Positions 16,761 to 25,727 are shown, numbered from the stretch's first letter. The stretch: DNA of 33,506 nucleotides from Methylobacterium bullatum (GCF_014845095.1 NZ_NKUG01000067.1:1-33506); one strand, 5' to 3'. Translations and numbers: made by a program. The notes: a model not told the origin generated them from the letters alone.

Positions 16761-17579
16761 ATGCCGCTCGACACGCTGGCCCGATCACTGGTCCATATCG
16801 CGATTGCCGCGGGCGGACCCGTGGCCTCCGTTTATTCCCAGGGATGCCCCACGTGGTGGAAGGCGGACGGGTCCCCTGTCACCGAGGCCGATCTCGCGGC
16901 CGAACGCCTGATCCTGCAAAGGCTCGCCGCGGCGTTCCCGGGAATCCCGGTGGTCGCGGAAGAGAGCGTCGCGGCCGGGCACAGATCCGAGCTCGGCCCG
17001 CGCTTCCTCCTCGTCGACCCCCTGGACGGGACCCGTGAGTTCATCGCGCAGCGCAACGAGTTCACGGTCAACGTCGCCATGATCGAGGATGGCAGGCCCA
17101 TCGCCGGTGCCATCTACGCCCCCCTGCTCGGGCAGGCATGGTTCGGCGGGACATCGAGTTACACGGTCCCGGCCCCGCCCGGTTCGGAGGCCGCCGACCT
17201 GACCGGCGCCCGTCGCATCGGGGTTCGCGCGCCGCCCGACGCGGGCCTCGTCGCACTGGTAAGCCGCTCGCACGCGGATCCCATGACCGAGGCCTACCTG
17301 TCGCGCCTGCCGCTGGCTGAGAGCCGTCCGATGGGGTCTTCCCTCAAGTTTTGCCGCATCGCCGAGGGCATGGCGGACGTATATCCCGGGTTGGGCGGCA
17401 TCCGGGAATGGGACATCGCGGCGGGGCATGCCATCCTGCAGGCGGCCGGCGGGACCATGACGGCGCCGGACGGGGCGCCACTGCGCTACGGCGACCAGAC
17501 CAAGGACTATCGGCTGCCCGGGTTCCTCGCCTCAGGCGGGTTCAACCTCCCGGCTTCCGATCCTGCCGTTGCCGCGTGA
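16761..17579 (+). CDS. cysQ: 3'(2'),5'-bisphosphate nucleotidase
   Basis: This 272-residue member of the inositol monophosphatase superfamily shows the metal-site motifs: EE at residues 67-68 (VVAEES), DPLDGT at 86-91 and a C-terminal WDIAAGHAIL. The 'LDGTREFIAQRNEFTVNVAMI' segment matches CysQ, which hydrolyses 3'-phosphoadenosine 5'-phosphate to AMP and so relieves inhibition of sulfate assimilation and RNases. ATG 16761 has GAGGGG nine bases upstream; ATG 16752 is also possible. It stands alone, without a FixK-type box. Its last 48 bases overlap the end of the converging kinase gene. Confidence 0.88.
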   Translation: MPLDTLARSLVHIAIAAGGPVASVYSQGCPTWWKADGSPVTEADLAAERLILQRLAAAFPGIPVVAEESVAAGHRSELGPRFLLVDPLDGTREFIAQRNEFTVNVAMIEDGRPIAGAIYAPLLGQAWFGGTSSYTVPAPPGSEAADLTGARRIGVRAPPDAGLVALVSRSHADPMTEAYLSRLPLAESRPMGSSLKFCRIAEGMADVYPGLGGIREWDIAAGHAILQAAGGTMTAPDGAPLRYGDQTKDYRLPGFLASGGFNLPASDPAVAA

Positions 17580-19100
17580 GGGAGAGGACGCCAGGATCGC
17601 GTCCCTAGTCATCGTCGGTTTTGCCTCCGCGGCGAGATGCTGCCAATCGATGTCCCCGCAATCGCGCCGGACCTGATCCATGAGCACCTCGGCGGTCGCG
17701 TCCGACGGGTCGTCCCGCCTGTCGGCGATCCGGGATGCCAGCAGTCCGGTGGTGGGCGCCTCAAGCCAGACGCCCTGGAACGCGACACCGGATTTCGCGG
17801 CCGTCGCCTCGATGGACGCGCGCTCGGAAGGCCGGTCGAACACAGCATCGGCAACGACCGCACACCCGGAGGACAAGGCTTGGCATGCCTCGTCCCGGAG
17901 GGAGGCGTAGACCGTTGCGGACACCTCCGGCAGATAGGCGGACGGAGGTAAGCGCGTCTCGGCCGAAACGCCGAAGGCATCCTTGCGGATGCGGTCGCTG
18001 TTGAGGACACGGGCGCCGGGCGGCGAACCGAGATGGGACGCAACGCAGGCCGCAACGGTCGACTTGCCTGATCCGCTGAGGCCCCCGACCGCGAGCAGCG
18101 TCGCGTCCGAACCCGCCAGCAGCGACAGGGCGAAGTCGTGATACGCGCGCGCCTCGACGAGCGTTCTCGCGGCTTTGCCTGGAGGTTGACCACCCGCCTG
18201 GGCCGCCGTGACATGGGCACGGATCGCGGCGCGGATTGCCATGAGGAAGGGCAACGCTCCGATGCTGGAAGCCTCGTCCGTCTCGTCGAGGTAGCGATTG
18301 AACAGAAGATTGGCGAGGTCGCCCTTGTCGCGGTGCCAGAGATCCATAAGCAGGAAGGCGAGGTCGTAGAGGACGTCGATGGTCGCGATGGCGTCGTCGA
18401 ACTCGATGCAGTCGAACAGGGTCGGTACGTCGTCGACGAGACAGATGTTGCGCAGGATGAGATCGCCGTGACAGTGGCGCACCTTACCGGTCAGACGCCG
18501 ATTCTCCAGCATGGGAGCATGCCGTTCGAAGGCGCTTCGGAAGGCGGCGCGAAGGGCGTCCGCCGCCTCCTCCGAGACCAGCGCCACCGCGCGTAGCGAG
18601 CGGTCGTTCATGTCCAGGACCGCGGCGATGCCGGCCGCCCCGCCATGATCGAGACTGACCGCCGCGTCGCGATGGAACTCCACGATGCGATGCGCAAGGT
18701 CGGTGATCAGGGCCGGGGTGAGCGCATCGCGCTGCGCCATGTCGTCGAGAAGGTCGTGCTGCGCGAAACGGCGCATTTCCACGACCGCGTCGACGAGGGG
18801 GCCGGTGCCGTCGAAGGCCAGCCGCCCGTCGGCCTCCCGCGTGATCCGGCGGACCCCGAGGTAGAGTTCGGGCGCGGTGCGACGGTTCAGGACGAGTTCG
18901 GCCTCGCAGAAGGCCAACCGGCGCTCGGCGGTCGAGAAATCCAGATAGGGAAAGCGAACGGGTCGCTTGAGCTTGAATGCACGGTCGCCGGCCATGAGGA
19001 CGGTCGAGATGTGCGTCGTGATGGTGTCGACCGGAAGCCCCAGGAGGGCGGCCTCGCCTTTCAGGAAAGCGACGGTCTCGGCCTGATCCTCCACGGTCAT
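17532..19100 (-). CDS. APH-like kinase / P-loop ATPase fusion (COG2187-COG0645 type)
   Basis: This is a 522-residue two-domain protein. Residues about 30-300 form an aminoglycoside-phosphotransferase-like domain with catalytic HGDLILRN (211-218) and the later 'FDCIEFDD' metal site. Residues 330-500 form a P-loop nucleoside-kinase-like domain with Walker A GLSGSGKST (340-348). This fusion is common near Usp and stress genes in proteobacteria, but its substrate is unknown; antibiotic resistance should not be assumed. The last 48 bases overlap convergently with cysQ, and the final 20 or so residues (ASSPSRGNGRIGSREVEPA) are coded in that overlap, so the C-terminus may have been extended by loss of an earlier stop. 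The ribosome site before 19100 is weak. Confidence 0.85.
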   Translation of the reverse strand: MTVEDQAETVAFLKGEAALLGLPVDTITTHISTVLMAGDRAFKLKRPVRFPYLDFSTAERRLAFCEAELVLNRRTAPELYLGVRRITREADGRLAFDGTGPLVDAVVEMRRFAQHDLLDDMAQRDALTPALITDLAHRIVEFHRDAAVSLDHGGAAGIAAVLDMNDRSLRAVALVSEEAADALRAAFRSAFERHAPMLENRRLTGKVRHCHGDLILRNICLVDDVPTLFDCIEFDDAIATIDVLYDLAFLLMDLWHRDKGDLANLLFNRYLDETDEASSIGALPFLMAIRAAIRAHVTAAQAGGQPPGKAARTLVEARAYHDFALSLLAGSDATLLAVGGLSGSGKSTVAACVASHLGSPPGARVLNSDRIRKDAFGVSAETRLPPSAYLPEVSATVYASLRDEACQALSSGCAVVADAVFDRPSERASIEATAAKSGVAFQGVWLEAPTTGLLASRIADRRDDPSDATAEVLMDQVRRDCGDIDWQHLAAEAKPTMTRDAILASSPSRGNGRIGSREVEPA

Positions 19101-19261
19101 GGGCGCGCCACCGCGGTCGGTGGTGTCACGAGCGGCTCCGATCCAGAGCCCCGGACCGGGGTCCGCAACCGGCTGCTCGCCGTCGTGTCGATGAAGCGGT
19201 CACGCAACCAGCTCATCCAGGCCATTGAAAGCTCCCTCGTCATTCCTGGGCCTCGCTCGGG

Positions 19262-20080
19262 TCAATGGGACATCAGGCAACAGATCGGGCTGTGGTCGAG
19301 GAGGTTGCGCGTGACCCCGCCGAAGAACCATTCGCGTAGGCGGCTGTACCCGAAGGCCCCGCTGACGATCAGGTCCGCCCCGAAGCCCTCGGTAGCATCG
19401 AGGAGGGTTTCGGCCGTGCCTCCCCCGTTCGACGCCTTGAGGATTCCCGCGGCCTTCACTCCGTGTAAGCCGAGATAGGCCACCACGTCGTCCAACTCGG
19501 TCCGGTCGCCGTCGTCCGTGACCTGAACGACCTGGACCGCCTCGGCGAGCTTCAGGAACGGCATCGCGTCCGAGATCGCCCTGCGGCTCTGCATTGTGTT
19601 CTTCCAGGCCACGACCACGCGGGACGCCGACAGCCGTTCCACGCCCCGCGGGACCACGAGCACGGGCTTGCCCACGGCCATCAGCGCGTTGCCTGGGCTC
19701 ACCGCGGCCACGAGGTGCGGCCGGTCGTTCGTCCCCTGACGCCCGACGACGACGATGTCGGCCGCCCGCGATTGCTCCGCGAGGAAGGTGACGGTCTCCA
19801 TGAGTTCGGAACGCCACTCGGTCTGCTCGGCCGGTTCGGCCGCGAGGCGGAACGCCTCCTCCGCCGACTTGAGCTCATCGAGGGCCTTTTGGCGGATCTC
19901 CTCGACCCCGTATCCGGTCGGTACCGAGGTCTCGCCGAACCCCCGCGGGTAATCCGGCCCCCAGGCCGCGACGCCTATGAGACGTGCATCGAGCCTTCGC
20001 GCCAGATGCGCCGCGAGCGTCACGCGTGGCGCCGCCTGCTCCCCTGGGTCAACGGCGACGATGATGCTGGCGTACGACAT
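19262..20080 (-). CDS. Universal stress protein, tandem UspA domains
   Basis: This 272-residue protein begins MSYASIIVAVDPGEQAAPRV. It has two UspA domains; the C-terminal one ends SGAFGYSRLREWFFGGVTRNLLDHSPICCLMSH, with G-2x-G-9x-G retained but GG in place of G(S/T). The start at 20080 was chosen over a longer frame (to 20239) because the longer frame contains the FixK-type box at 20135-20148 and GGAGG lies just before 20080. Transcription start is predicted near 20100. It is divergent from the usp gene at 20320, with which it shares overall plan and most C-terminal motifs. Confidence 0.9.
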   Translation of the reverse strand: MSYASIIVAVDPGEQAAPRVTLAAHLARRLDARLIGVAAWGPDYPRGFGETSVPTGYGVEEIRQKALDELKSAEEAFRLAAEPAEQTEWRSELMETVTFLAEQSRAADIVVVGRQGTNDRPHLVAAVSPGNALMAVGKPVLVVPRGVERLSASRVVVAWKNTMQSRRAISDAMPFLKLAEAVQVVQVTDDGDRTELDDVVAYLGLHGVKAAGILKASNGGGTAETLLDATEGFGADLIVSGAFGYSRLREWFFGGVTRNLLDHSPICCLMSH

Positions 20081-20134
20081 GGCAGGCCTCCGACGACGAA
20101 AGGGAGACCATGCCCGGGCATCGAAGGGCCATCG

Positions 20135-20148
20135 TTGATCCAGCGCAA
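20135..20148 (-). promoter_or_regulatory. FNR/FixK-type box for the leftward usp
   Basis: Read on the minus strand this is an exact TTGCGCTGGATCAA. A transcription start about 41 bp past the box centre would be near 20100, about 20 nt before the ATG at 20080. No good TANGNT hexamer is visible at the expected place, so the promoter may depend more strongly on the activator. Confidence 0.7.
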
Positions 20149-20171
20149 ACACGTACCCAAACGTAGCGAGA

Positions 20172-20193
20172 ATCGGCGACACCGAGGTGTCGC
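20172..20193. repeat. Palindrome plus direct repeat between divergent usp promoters
   Basis: ATCGGCGACACCG occurs at 20172-20184 and again at 20229-20241. The first copy is part of a perfect 8-bp palindrome, GCGACACC-GA-GGTGTCGC (20176-20193). Both copies sit between the two FixK-type boxes. This could be a second operator; a chance repeat cannot be excluded. Confidence 0.5.
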
Positions 20194-20244
20194 ACGCGGA
20201 CCGTGTCTCCCGTTTCGCGGGGGAGTGGATCGGCGACACCGCGT

Positions 20245-20258
20245 TTGCGCTGGGTCAA
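20245..20258 (+). promoter_or_regulatory. FNR/FixK-type box for the rightward usp
   Basis: TTGCGCTGGGTCAA has one change from the common 14-mer. The box centre is 110 bp from that of the leftward box. The predicted start near 20293 leaves about 27 nt before the ATG at 20320. No clear TANGNT hexamer is seen. Confidence 0.65.
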
Positions 20259-20319
20259 AGACGTCTCCGCCCCGAACGGGCATTCCAAGCGTCCCGTATC
20301 CAATCGAGGCACGCCATAC

Positions 20320-21138
20320 ATGACCTTCGCAAGCATCATGGTGTCCATCGACCTCGCCGGTGACGCAGGCGCCCGGACATCCATCGCGGTCCATCTCGCG
20401 GACGCTCTCGATGGCCGCACGATAGGCGTCGCCGCGCAGATGCCGGACCATGTCACGGCGCAGGTCGGACCGATGGGCGCCTCCGCGTTCCTACCGGGAC
20501 TGACCGAACGGGCCGTCCTCGAAGGGCTCGCCCGAGCGCAGGACCTGTTCCGCGTGGCGGTCGGAAGCCGGAGCCGGGTCTCGTGGCGCTCCGCCGTCGA
20601 GCCCGGCCTGGCCTTCCTGACGGACCAGGCCCGGGCGGCCGACCTCATCGTCGTCGGACGGGGAGACGAGGACGGGGCGACCGGGTGCATCCGCCCACTC
20701 GACCCTGCCTCCGTCGTCCTCGCCGCGGGACGGCCAGTGCTCGTCGTGCCGCCCGGCATCGACCACCTCGAACTCCGACGCCCGATGGTGGCGTGGAAGG
20801 ACACGCGGGAGGCCCGTCGCGCGGTCATGGACGCCTTGCCGATCCTGCGCCTGGCGGGCCGGGTCGACGTCGTGGCGGTCACGCCCACGGACCAGGCCAC
20901 CGGAGCTGCGGACGTGGCCGCCTACCTCTCATCGCACGACATCGATGCAACGTCTTCTGAGTACCTGACCGAGGGGGCGAGCGACGCGGAGACACTGCTC
21001 GACCTCGCATCCGAGTACGCGTCGGACCTGATCGTCATGGGAGCCTACGGGCACGGCCGAGTGCGGGAAATGATTCTCGGCGGCGTCACCCGGGATGTCC
21101 TGCGGTACTCCCCCGTCTGCAGCTTCCTGAGCCACTGA
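20320..21138 (+). CDS. Universal stress protein, tandem UspA domains
   Basis: This 272-residue protein begins MTFASIMVSIDLAGDAGART. It has two UspA domains and the C-terminal MGAYGHGRVREMILGGVTRDVLRYSPVCSFLSH (G-2x-G-9x-G present, then GG). The 'MVAWKDTREARRAVMDALPIL' segment is shared almost unchanged with the copy at 27053. The start at 20320 excludes the regulatory box that lies in the longer frame; GAGG is 11 bases upstream. Its stop overlaps the next ATG by one base (TGATG), so the following DUF1003 protein is translationally coupled. Confidence 0.9.
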   Translation: MTFASIMVSIDLAGDAGARTSIAVHLADALDGRTIGVAAQMPDHVTAQVGPMGASAFLPGLTERAVLEGLARAQDLFRVAVGSRSRVSWRSAVEPGLAFLTDQARAADLIVVGRGDEDGATGCIRPLDPASVVLAAGRPVLVVPPGIDHLELRRPMVAWKDTREARRAVMDALPILRLAGRVDVVAVTPTDQATGAADVAAYLSSHDIDATSSEYLTEGASDAETLLDLASEYASDLIVMGAYGHGRVREMILGGVTRDVLRYSPVCSFLSH

Positions 21139-21782
21139 TGAGCGACAGCGCCCCCGCGACCGGCCCGATCCCCCCATCTGCCCCGGCAATGCCCGTCGCC
21201 ACCGGGAAGCCACCCGTCGACGGCGCGGTCACCCACCTCGCCCGCCAATTGATGGAGGCCGGATTGGAAGGATTGTCCGAGCGTGAGCGGCGGGTGATCC
21301 TCCACATCGCCAAGCGGTGCCACGTGTCCCGGGACGTGAACCGCGTCCTCGTCGAGCATCAGACTTTCGGCGAGCGTCTCGCGGATCGCGTCGCCCAGTT
21401 GGGCGGATCCTGGGGCTTCATCCTCGTTTTCACGGGAATGCTCGGCGCATGGGTCGTGGTGAACACCGTCATCCTCGGCCGGGCCGACGGCTTCGACCCC
21501 TATCCGTACATCTTCCTCAACCTGATCCTGTCGATGGTCGCTGCGCTCCAGGCCCCGGTGATCCTCATGTCCCAGAACCGCCAGGCGGCCCGGGACCGGC
21601 TCGCGGCCGGCCTCGACTACGAGATCAACCTCAAGGCCGAGGTCGAGATCATGGCCCTGCACGAGAAGCTCGACCGCATCCGCATGGAAAGCCTCGAAGG
21701 CATGCTGGAGGCCCAATCGGTGCGGATCGAGGTCATCGCCAAGGCGGTTGGCATCCACTCGATGAAGTCCGTCCCGGACTGA
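21138..21782 (+). CDS. DUF1003 membrane protein
   Basis: This 214-residue protein matches the DUF1003 pattern: a cytoplasmic N-terminus, 'TFGERLADRVAQLGGSWGFILVFTGMLGAWVVVN', a second membrane segment 'YIFLNLILSMVAALQAPVILMSQNRQ', then a long C-terminal helix rich in charged residues (RDRLAAGLDYEINLKAEVEIMALHEKLDRI). The function of the family is unknown. It starts inside the stop codon of the preceding usp, so a working relation between this membrane protein and that Usp is likely (inference). It should fall under the FixK-type box at 20245. Confidence 0.85.
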   Translation: MSDSAPATGPIPPSAPAMPVATGKPPVDGAVTHLARQLMEAGLEGLSERERRVILHIAKRCHVSRDVNRVLVEHQTFGERLADRVAQLGGSWGFILVFTGMLGAWVVVNTVILGRADGFDPYPYIFLNLILSMVAALQAPVILMSQNRQAARDRLAAGLDYEINLKAEVEIMALHEKLDRIRMESLEGMLEAQSVRIEVIAKAVGIHSMKSVPD

Positions 21783-21870
21783 CGGGCCGCATCCCTACGA
21801 GAAGGCGCCGTGCCTCGTGGGTTGGACAGAGGAACCGGACCGACGATCCTCAGCGGATGCCGATGCGTCG

Positions 21871-22095
21871 TCACGAGCCCGTCGGCGGCCCGGACCCGCG
21901 GGCATGCCGGTAATCTTCAAGGATCTCGCTTGCGAGCGCTCGGCGCTGAAGGTCCTCAAGCTCGGGGAGGATGTCGTTGTCCGAGGCGTCGTGCGCCGAG
22001 ACCAGCCAGACCCCGTCGGCCGCCGTCTCGAACGTGACCAGGGACTTCGGCCGGACGTACTGGTCCTGAGAGTCGATGCAGGGGTGGCACGGCAT
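21871..22095 (-). CDS. Small hypothetical protein
   Basis: This 74-residue protein begins MPCHPCIDSQDQYVRPKSLVTFETAADGVWLVSAHDASDNDI. Support: a perfect GGAGG ribosome site seven bases upstream, balanced amphipathic composition and high third-position GC. An N-terminal CHPC could bind metal or be redox active. I do not recognise the family. It converges with the DUF1003 gene and follows the hairpin at 22119. Confidence 0.65.
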   Translation of the reverse strand: MPCHPCIDSQDQYVRPKSLVTFETAADGVWLVSAHDASDNDILPELEDLQRRALASEILEDYRHARGSGPPTGS

Positions 22096-22118
22096 GGTCG
22101 ATCCTCCGGTATCGCCAA

Positions 22119-22146
22119 CGGGTCGAGGCGGTGGTGCCTCGACCCG
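22119..22146 (-). terminator. Hairpin downstream of the interrupted exported-protein gene
   Basis: A perfect 11-bp stem CGGGTCGAGGC / GCCTCGACCCG with a GGTGGT loop lies 27 bp beyond the TGA at 22174-22176. Its position marks that second stop, not the TGA at 22279, as the original gene end. Confidence 0.55.
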
Positions 22147-22173
22147 CAGAGGGTGAGCTGATGCCCCGTCTCG

Positions 22174-22491
22174 TCATTTCGCGGATTTGGTGGACCCGGT
22201 GACGATGTCCTCGTCGGTGAAGCGGATCATTCCCCCGGCGATCACGAGCTTGTCGCCCTTTTCCACTGAGCGGCCGTATCAGGAACCCGTGACGCGAAGC
22301 TCGCAGCCTTCCTTGCACTCGATCTCGGCCGAGGCCCCCGCCGCCAGTTTCTGGGTCGCCTGGGCCTCGCCCTTGTCCACCATGAGGGTGTGTTCGCCCT
22401 TGTCCTGGTTGGTCACGGTGATCGCGAGCGCCGGGGTCGCGACCAGCATCGTACAGGCCAGGAAAGCAGCCGTGATTGGGGTATGTCTCAT
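22174..22491 (-). pseudogene. Small exported protein interrupted by in-frame TGA at 22279-22281
   Basis: ATG 22491 (GGAGAC upstream) starts MRHTPITAAFLACTMLVATPALA, a clear signal peptide. The mature domain has ITVTNQDKGEHTLMVDKGEAQATQKL and 'ECKEGCELRVTGS', ending at TGA 22279-22281 after 70 residues. In the same frame another 34 codons follow (YGRSVEKGDKLVIAGGMIRF, then a TDEDIVTG tail) to TGA 22174-22176. They read as a natural continuation and end just before a hairpin. A single nonsense change (for instance CGA to TGA) explains this. The 70-residue form might still be made and exported. Selenocysteine is unlikely: no selenoprotein family fits. Confidence 0.65.
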
Positions 22492-22756
22492 GTCTTGTCT
22501 CCGTCCGTTGGCGTGATGCCGTCGTGACGGGGATGTAGGGTCTGGCTGCCGCAACCCTCCCCCCCAGACACCGCCATGGGCCTGAGTGATTTCGCGGAGC
22601 CGCTATCCGAATTTGCGCAGACGCCGCGACCAGCGTCGACGATGCCCGTTCCATGGGGAATGCGAGACGGGCATCGGAGAGCCTCTCGACCTGAGCGTTC
22701 ATAACCGATGTCCCGCCTCGGTTTCTCGACGGGCCGATTTCGACCTGCAGCCGAGG

Positions 22757-23080
22757 TCAGCGCTCCAGGGACTTCAGGTAGGCCAGCACATCCGTAATCT
22801 GGTCGGGTTCAAGCTGGAACTGCGGCATGGTCGGGTGACCTGTAGTGATGCCCTCCGCCAGGGCCTCGCCAAGGTCCTCGACCGGGTATCTCGTATGTAG
22901 GTCCCGGAATGCCGGCGCGATGCCCAGCGGGCTCGCGCCGATCCGTCCCACGGCATGGCAGCTGGCGCAGTTCGCCCCAACGAAAGTCTTGCCGCGTTGG
23001 ACCTGCCCCTCCGTGGCGGCCGCCAGGCTTCCCATGAGGCAGGGGAGGAAAAGCATCGACAAGGCAAGGCGCAGGGACAC
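22757..23080 (-). CDS. Exported class I cytochrome c
   Basis: This 107-residue protein has a signal peptide (VSLRLALSMLFLPCLMGSLAAA), one heme site CASCH and a likely axial Met in 'GHPTMPQFQLEPDQITDVLAYLKSL', typical of small periplasmic c-type cytochromes. The start is taken as GTG 23080 because GGAG lies nine bases upstream and the signal peptide begins there; no ATG fits as well. It follows phosphoketolase by 112 bp in the same direction and may share its transcript. It could pass electrons to a terminal oxidase or to a periplasmic dehydrogenase; partner unknown. Confidence 0.85.
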   Translation of the reverse strand: MSLRLALSMLFLPCLMGSLAAATEGQVQRGKTFVGANCASCHAVGRIGASPLGIAPAFRDLHTRYPVEDLGEALAEGITTGHPTMPQFQLEPDQITDVLAYLKSLER

Positions 23081-23192
23081 GGGACGGCTCCAGATTCGGT
23101 GGATCGTGGGATGCGGCGAGGGCCATCGGCACGATGGGCCGGGACGCAAGCGCCACCGACCCACCGCAGCACCGAAACCGGGTCTGCGATGC

Positions 23193-25727
23193 CTAGGACA
23201 TCTGGATCTCGGGGCCGGTCTCGTATTCCACGACCTCGTTCGTTAGCTGCAGGTCGACCTGGGCGATTGTCGTCCCTTCCGGGCCGGCCATGGACGGATG
23301 GTCCGTCCAGACCCAGTCGCGCACCTGTGGCAGGTCCTCGCCGGTGCGGCAGACGTGTTCGCGGTGCAGGGCCAGCAGGTCGCGCAGTTCCTCCTCGGCA
23401 TGCTGCACGGCCGGCCCCAACCCGGACGACCACTTCAAAGCGGCGAGCGCGAGGTGGTAGCGGTCGAGACCGTTCAGCACCGCCATATCGAAGGGGGTCG
23501 TCGTCGTCCCCTCCTCGACGAAGCCGTGGACGTGGATGTGTCCGTGGTTGGTGCGCCGGTAGGTCAGCCGATGGATCAGCCACGGGTAGCCGTGGTAGGC
23601 GAACACCACCGGTCGGTCGCGTGTGAACAGGCTGTCGAAGGTGGCGTCGTCGAGCCCGTGCGGGTGCATGTCGGGCGACGGCAGCGTCATCAGGTCGACG
23701 ACGTTGACGACCCTGATCCGGATCTCCGGAATGCGGGTGCGGAGCCAAGCGACGGCGGCCAGGGTCTCCATCGTCGGAACGTCGCCAGCGCAGGCCATAA
23801 CAACGTCCGGCTCGGCCGGGCCGTCGTTCGAGGCCCATTCCCACACCCCAATGCCGGCCGTGCAATGTCGGGCCGCCTCGTCTGCGCCGAGCCACTGGAG
23901 GGCCGGCTGCTTGCCGGCGACGACGACGTTGATGCGGTCGTGGGTGCGCAGGCAATGGTCCATCACCCAGAGCAGGCAGTTGGCGTCCGGCGGTAGGTAC
24001 ACCCGCGCCGTGTCGCCCTTCTTGTTGGCGACGAAGTCGATGAAGCCCGGATCCTGGTGGCTGAACCCGTTCTGGTCCTGGCGCCAGACATGCGAGGTCA
24101 GCAGGATGTTGAGCGAGGGCACGGGCTTGCGCCAGGCCAGTGCCCGGGAGGCCTTCAGCCACTTCGCATGCTGGTTCACCATCGAATCGACGATGTGGAT
24201 GAAGGCCTCGTAGCAGGCGAAGACGCCGTGGCGGCCGGTGAGAAGGTAGCCTTCGAGCCAGCCCTCGCAGAGGTGCTCCGACAGCACCTCCATCACCCGG
24301 CCCTGGCGCGCGAGGTGCTCGTCGGTGGGCAGGATGGCATCGCGCCAGACCCGGTCGGTGACGTCGAACACGGCGTCGAGGCGATTGGACAGGGTCTCGT
24401 CCGGCCCCATCACCCGGAAGTTGCGGGCCTCCGCGTTGAGGGCGAGCACGTCGCGAAGGTAGCGGCCGAGAACGCGGGTGGCCTCGGCGACCGCCGTGCC
24501 GTGGGACGGCATCGCGACGGCGTAGGCGGCGAGGTCGGGCAGGCGCAGCGGCCTCGGATCGCGTCCGCCGTTGGCATGCGGGTTGGCGCTCAGCCGCCGG
24601 TCGCCGCGCGGGTGCAGCGCTGCCAGGGCCGGCGCGAGGCGGCCGGCATCATCGAAGAGCTCGTCCGGCCGGTAGGACCGCATCCAGGTCTCCAGGATCG
24701 CGAGGTGCTCCGGGTTTTCGCGGAGCGCCGCCACCGGGACCTGATGCGACCGCCAGGTCCCCTCCACCGGCTTGCCGTCGACGAACTTCGGCCCGGTCCA
24801 GCCCTTCGGGCTGCGCAGTACGATCATCGGCCAGCTCGGCCGCCCGACATCGCGGTTCGCGGCGAGCTCGCGGATCTCGGTGATGCGGTCGAGGGCGTAG
24901 TCGAGGGCCGTCGCCATGGCTTGGTGCATCGGGCCGGGCTCGTCGCCCTCGACGAACAGCGGCTCGTAGCCGTAGCCGACGAGAAGGCTCCGCAACTCCG
25001 CCGCCGGCATCCGAGCCAGCAGGGTCGGGTTGGCGATCTTGTAGCCGTTGAGGTGGAGGATCGGTAGAACGGTGCCGTCGCCGACGGGGTCGAGGAACTT
25101 GGAGGCGTGCCAGGAAGCCGCCAGCGGTCCGGTTTCGGCCTCGCCGTCCCCGATCACGCAGGCGACGATGAGGCCCGGGTTATCCAGCGCCGCCCCGAAG
25201 GCGTGGATCAGGGAGTAGCCGAGCTCACCGCCCTCGTGGATCGAGCCGGGCAGTTCGGGCGAGGCGTGGCTCGGGATGCCGCCGGGGAAGGAGAATTGCC
25301 GGAACAGGCGGCGCATCCCGTCCGTGTCGGAGCCGACATCCGGGTAGACCTCGCCGTAGGTCCCGTCGAGCCAGGCGTTGGCAACAAGGCCGGGCGCACC
25401 GTGGCCAGGCCCCCACACCGCCATCATGTCGAGGTCGCGCAGGACGATGGTCCGGTTGAGGTGGGCGTAGATGAAGTTCAGCCCCGGGGTCGTGCCCCAG
25501 TGTCCGAGGAGCCGGGGCTTCACGTCCGCGAGGGTGAGGGGCTCGCGCAGGAGCGGGTTGTCGAGCAGGTAGATCTGACCGACCGATAGGTAGTTCGCCG
25601 CCCGCCAGTACGCATCGATGGCGTCGAGGCCAGTCGGTCCCAGAGGACCTGGCACGAAGTCGAGATGGGCCGGCATCTCGCCGAGATCACGGACGACGGC
25701 AGGCTTCGGATCGCTCGCGACAGGCAT
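23193..25727 (-). CDS. xfp: Phosphoketolase (xylulose-5-P/fructose-6-P)
   Basis: This 844-residue thiamine-diphosphate enzyme is full length for the family. Visible are '[21 protein letters not shown]' near the start, '[17 protein letters not shown]', 'GPGHGAPG', the diphosphate-binding [19 protein letters not shown], '[10 protein letters not shown]', '[17 protein letters not shown]' and '[12 protein letters not shown]'. It splits xylulose-5-phosphate (and/or fructose-6-phosphate) into acetyl phosphate and a smaller sugar phosphate without oxidation. ATG 25727 (MPVASDPK) is preferred: the longer frame to 25841 runs through the FixK-type box at 25803. Its usual partner acetate kinase is divergent but broken here, so acetyl phosphate needs another outlet. 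Confidence 0.93.
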   Translation of the reverse strand: MPVASDPKPAVVRDLGEMPAHLDFVPGPLGPTGLDAIDAYWRAANYLSVGQIYLLDNPLLREPLTLADVKPRLLGHWGTTPGLNFIYAHLNRTIVLRDLDMMAVWGPGHGAPGLVANAWLDGTYGEVYPDVGSDTDGMRRLFRQFSFPGGIPSHASPELPGSIHEGGELGYSLIHAFGAALDNPGLIVACVIGDGEAETGPLAASWHASKFLDPVGDGTVLPILHLNGYKIANPTLLARMPAAELRSLLVGYGYEPLFVEGDEPGPMHQAMATALDYALDRITEIRELAANRDVGRPSWPMIVLRSPKGWTGPKFVDGKPVEGTWRSHQVPVAALRENPEHLAILETWMRSYRPDELFDDAGRLAPALAALHPRGDRRLSANPHANGGRDPRPLRLPDLAAYAVAMPSHGTAVAEATRVLGRYLRDVLALNAEARNFRVMGPDETLSNRLDAVFDVTDRVWRDAILPTDEHLARQGRVMEVLSEHLCEGWLEGYLLTGRHGVFACYEAFIHIVDSMVNQHAKWLKASRALAWRKPVPSLNILLTSHVWRQDQNGFSHQDPGFIDFVANKKGDTARVYLPPDANCLLWVMDHCLRTHDRINVVVAGKQPALQWLGADEAARHCTAGIGVWEWASNDGPAEPDVVMACAGDVPTMETLAAVAWLRTRIPEIRIRVVNVVDLMTLPSPDMHPHGLDDATFDSLFTRDRPVVFAYHGYPWLIHRLTYRRTNHGHIHVHGFVEEGTTTTPFDMAVLNGLDRYHLALAALKWSSGLGPAVQHAEEELRDLLALHREHVCRTGEDLPQVRDWVWTDHPSMAGPEGTTIAQVDLQLTNEVVEYETGPEIQMS

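Noticed and set aside
20081..20239. Longer N-terminus for the leftward usp (start 20239)
   Set aside because: It would place the FixK-type box inside the gene. GGAGG before 20080 and alignment with the other Usp proteins favour the short form.
22279..22281. TGA as a selenocysteine codon
   Set aside because: The protein is not of a selenoprotein type, and a simple nonsense mutation explains it; I see no suggestive downstream stem-loop right after the codon.
22492..22756. Possible gene in the 265-bp gap upstream of the exported protein
   Set aside because: No frame with a ribosome site and protein-like composition. A loose inverted repeat (TGCCCGT...ACGGGCA) was seen but has a long loop and no clear role.
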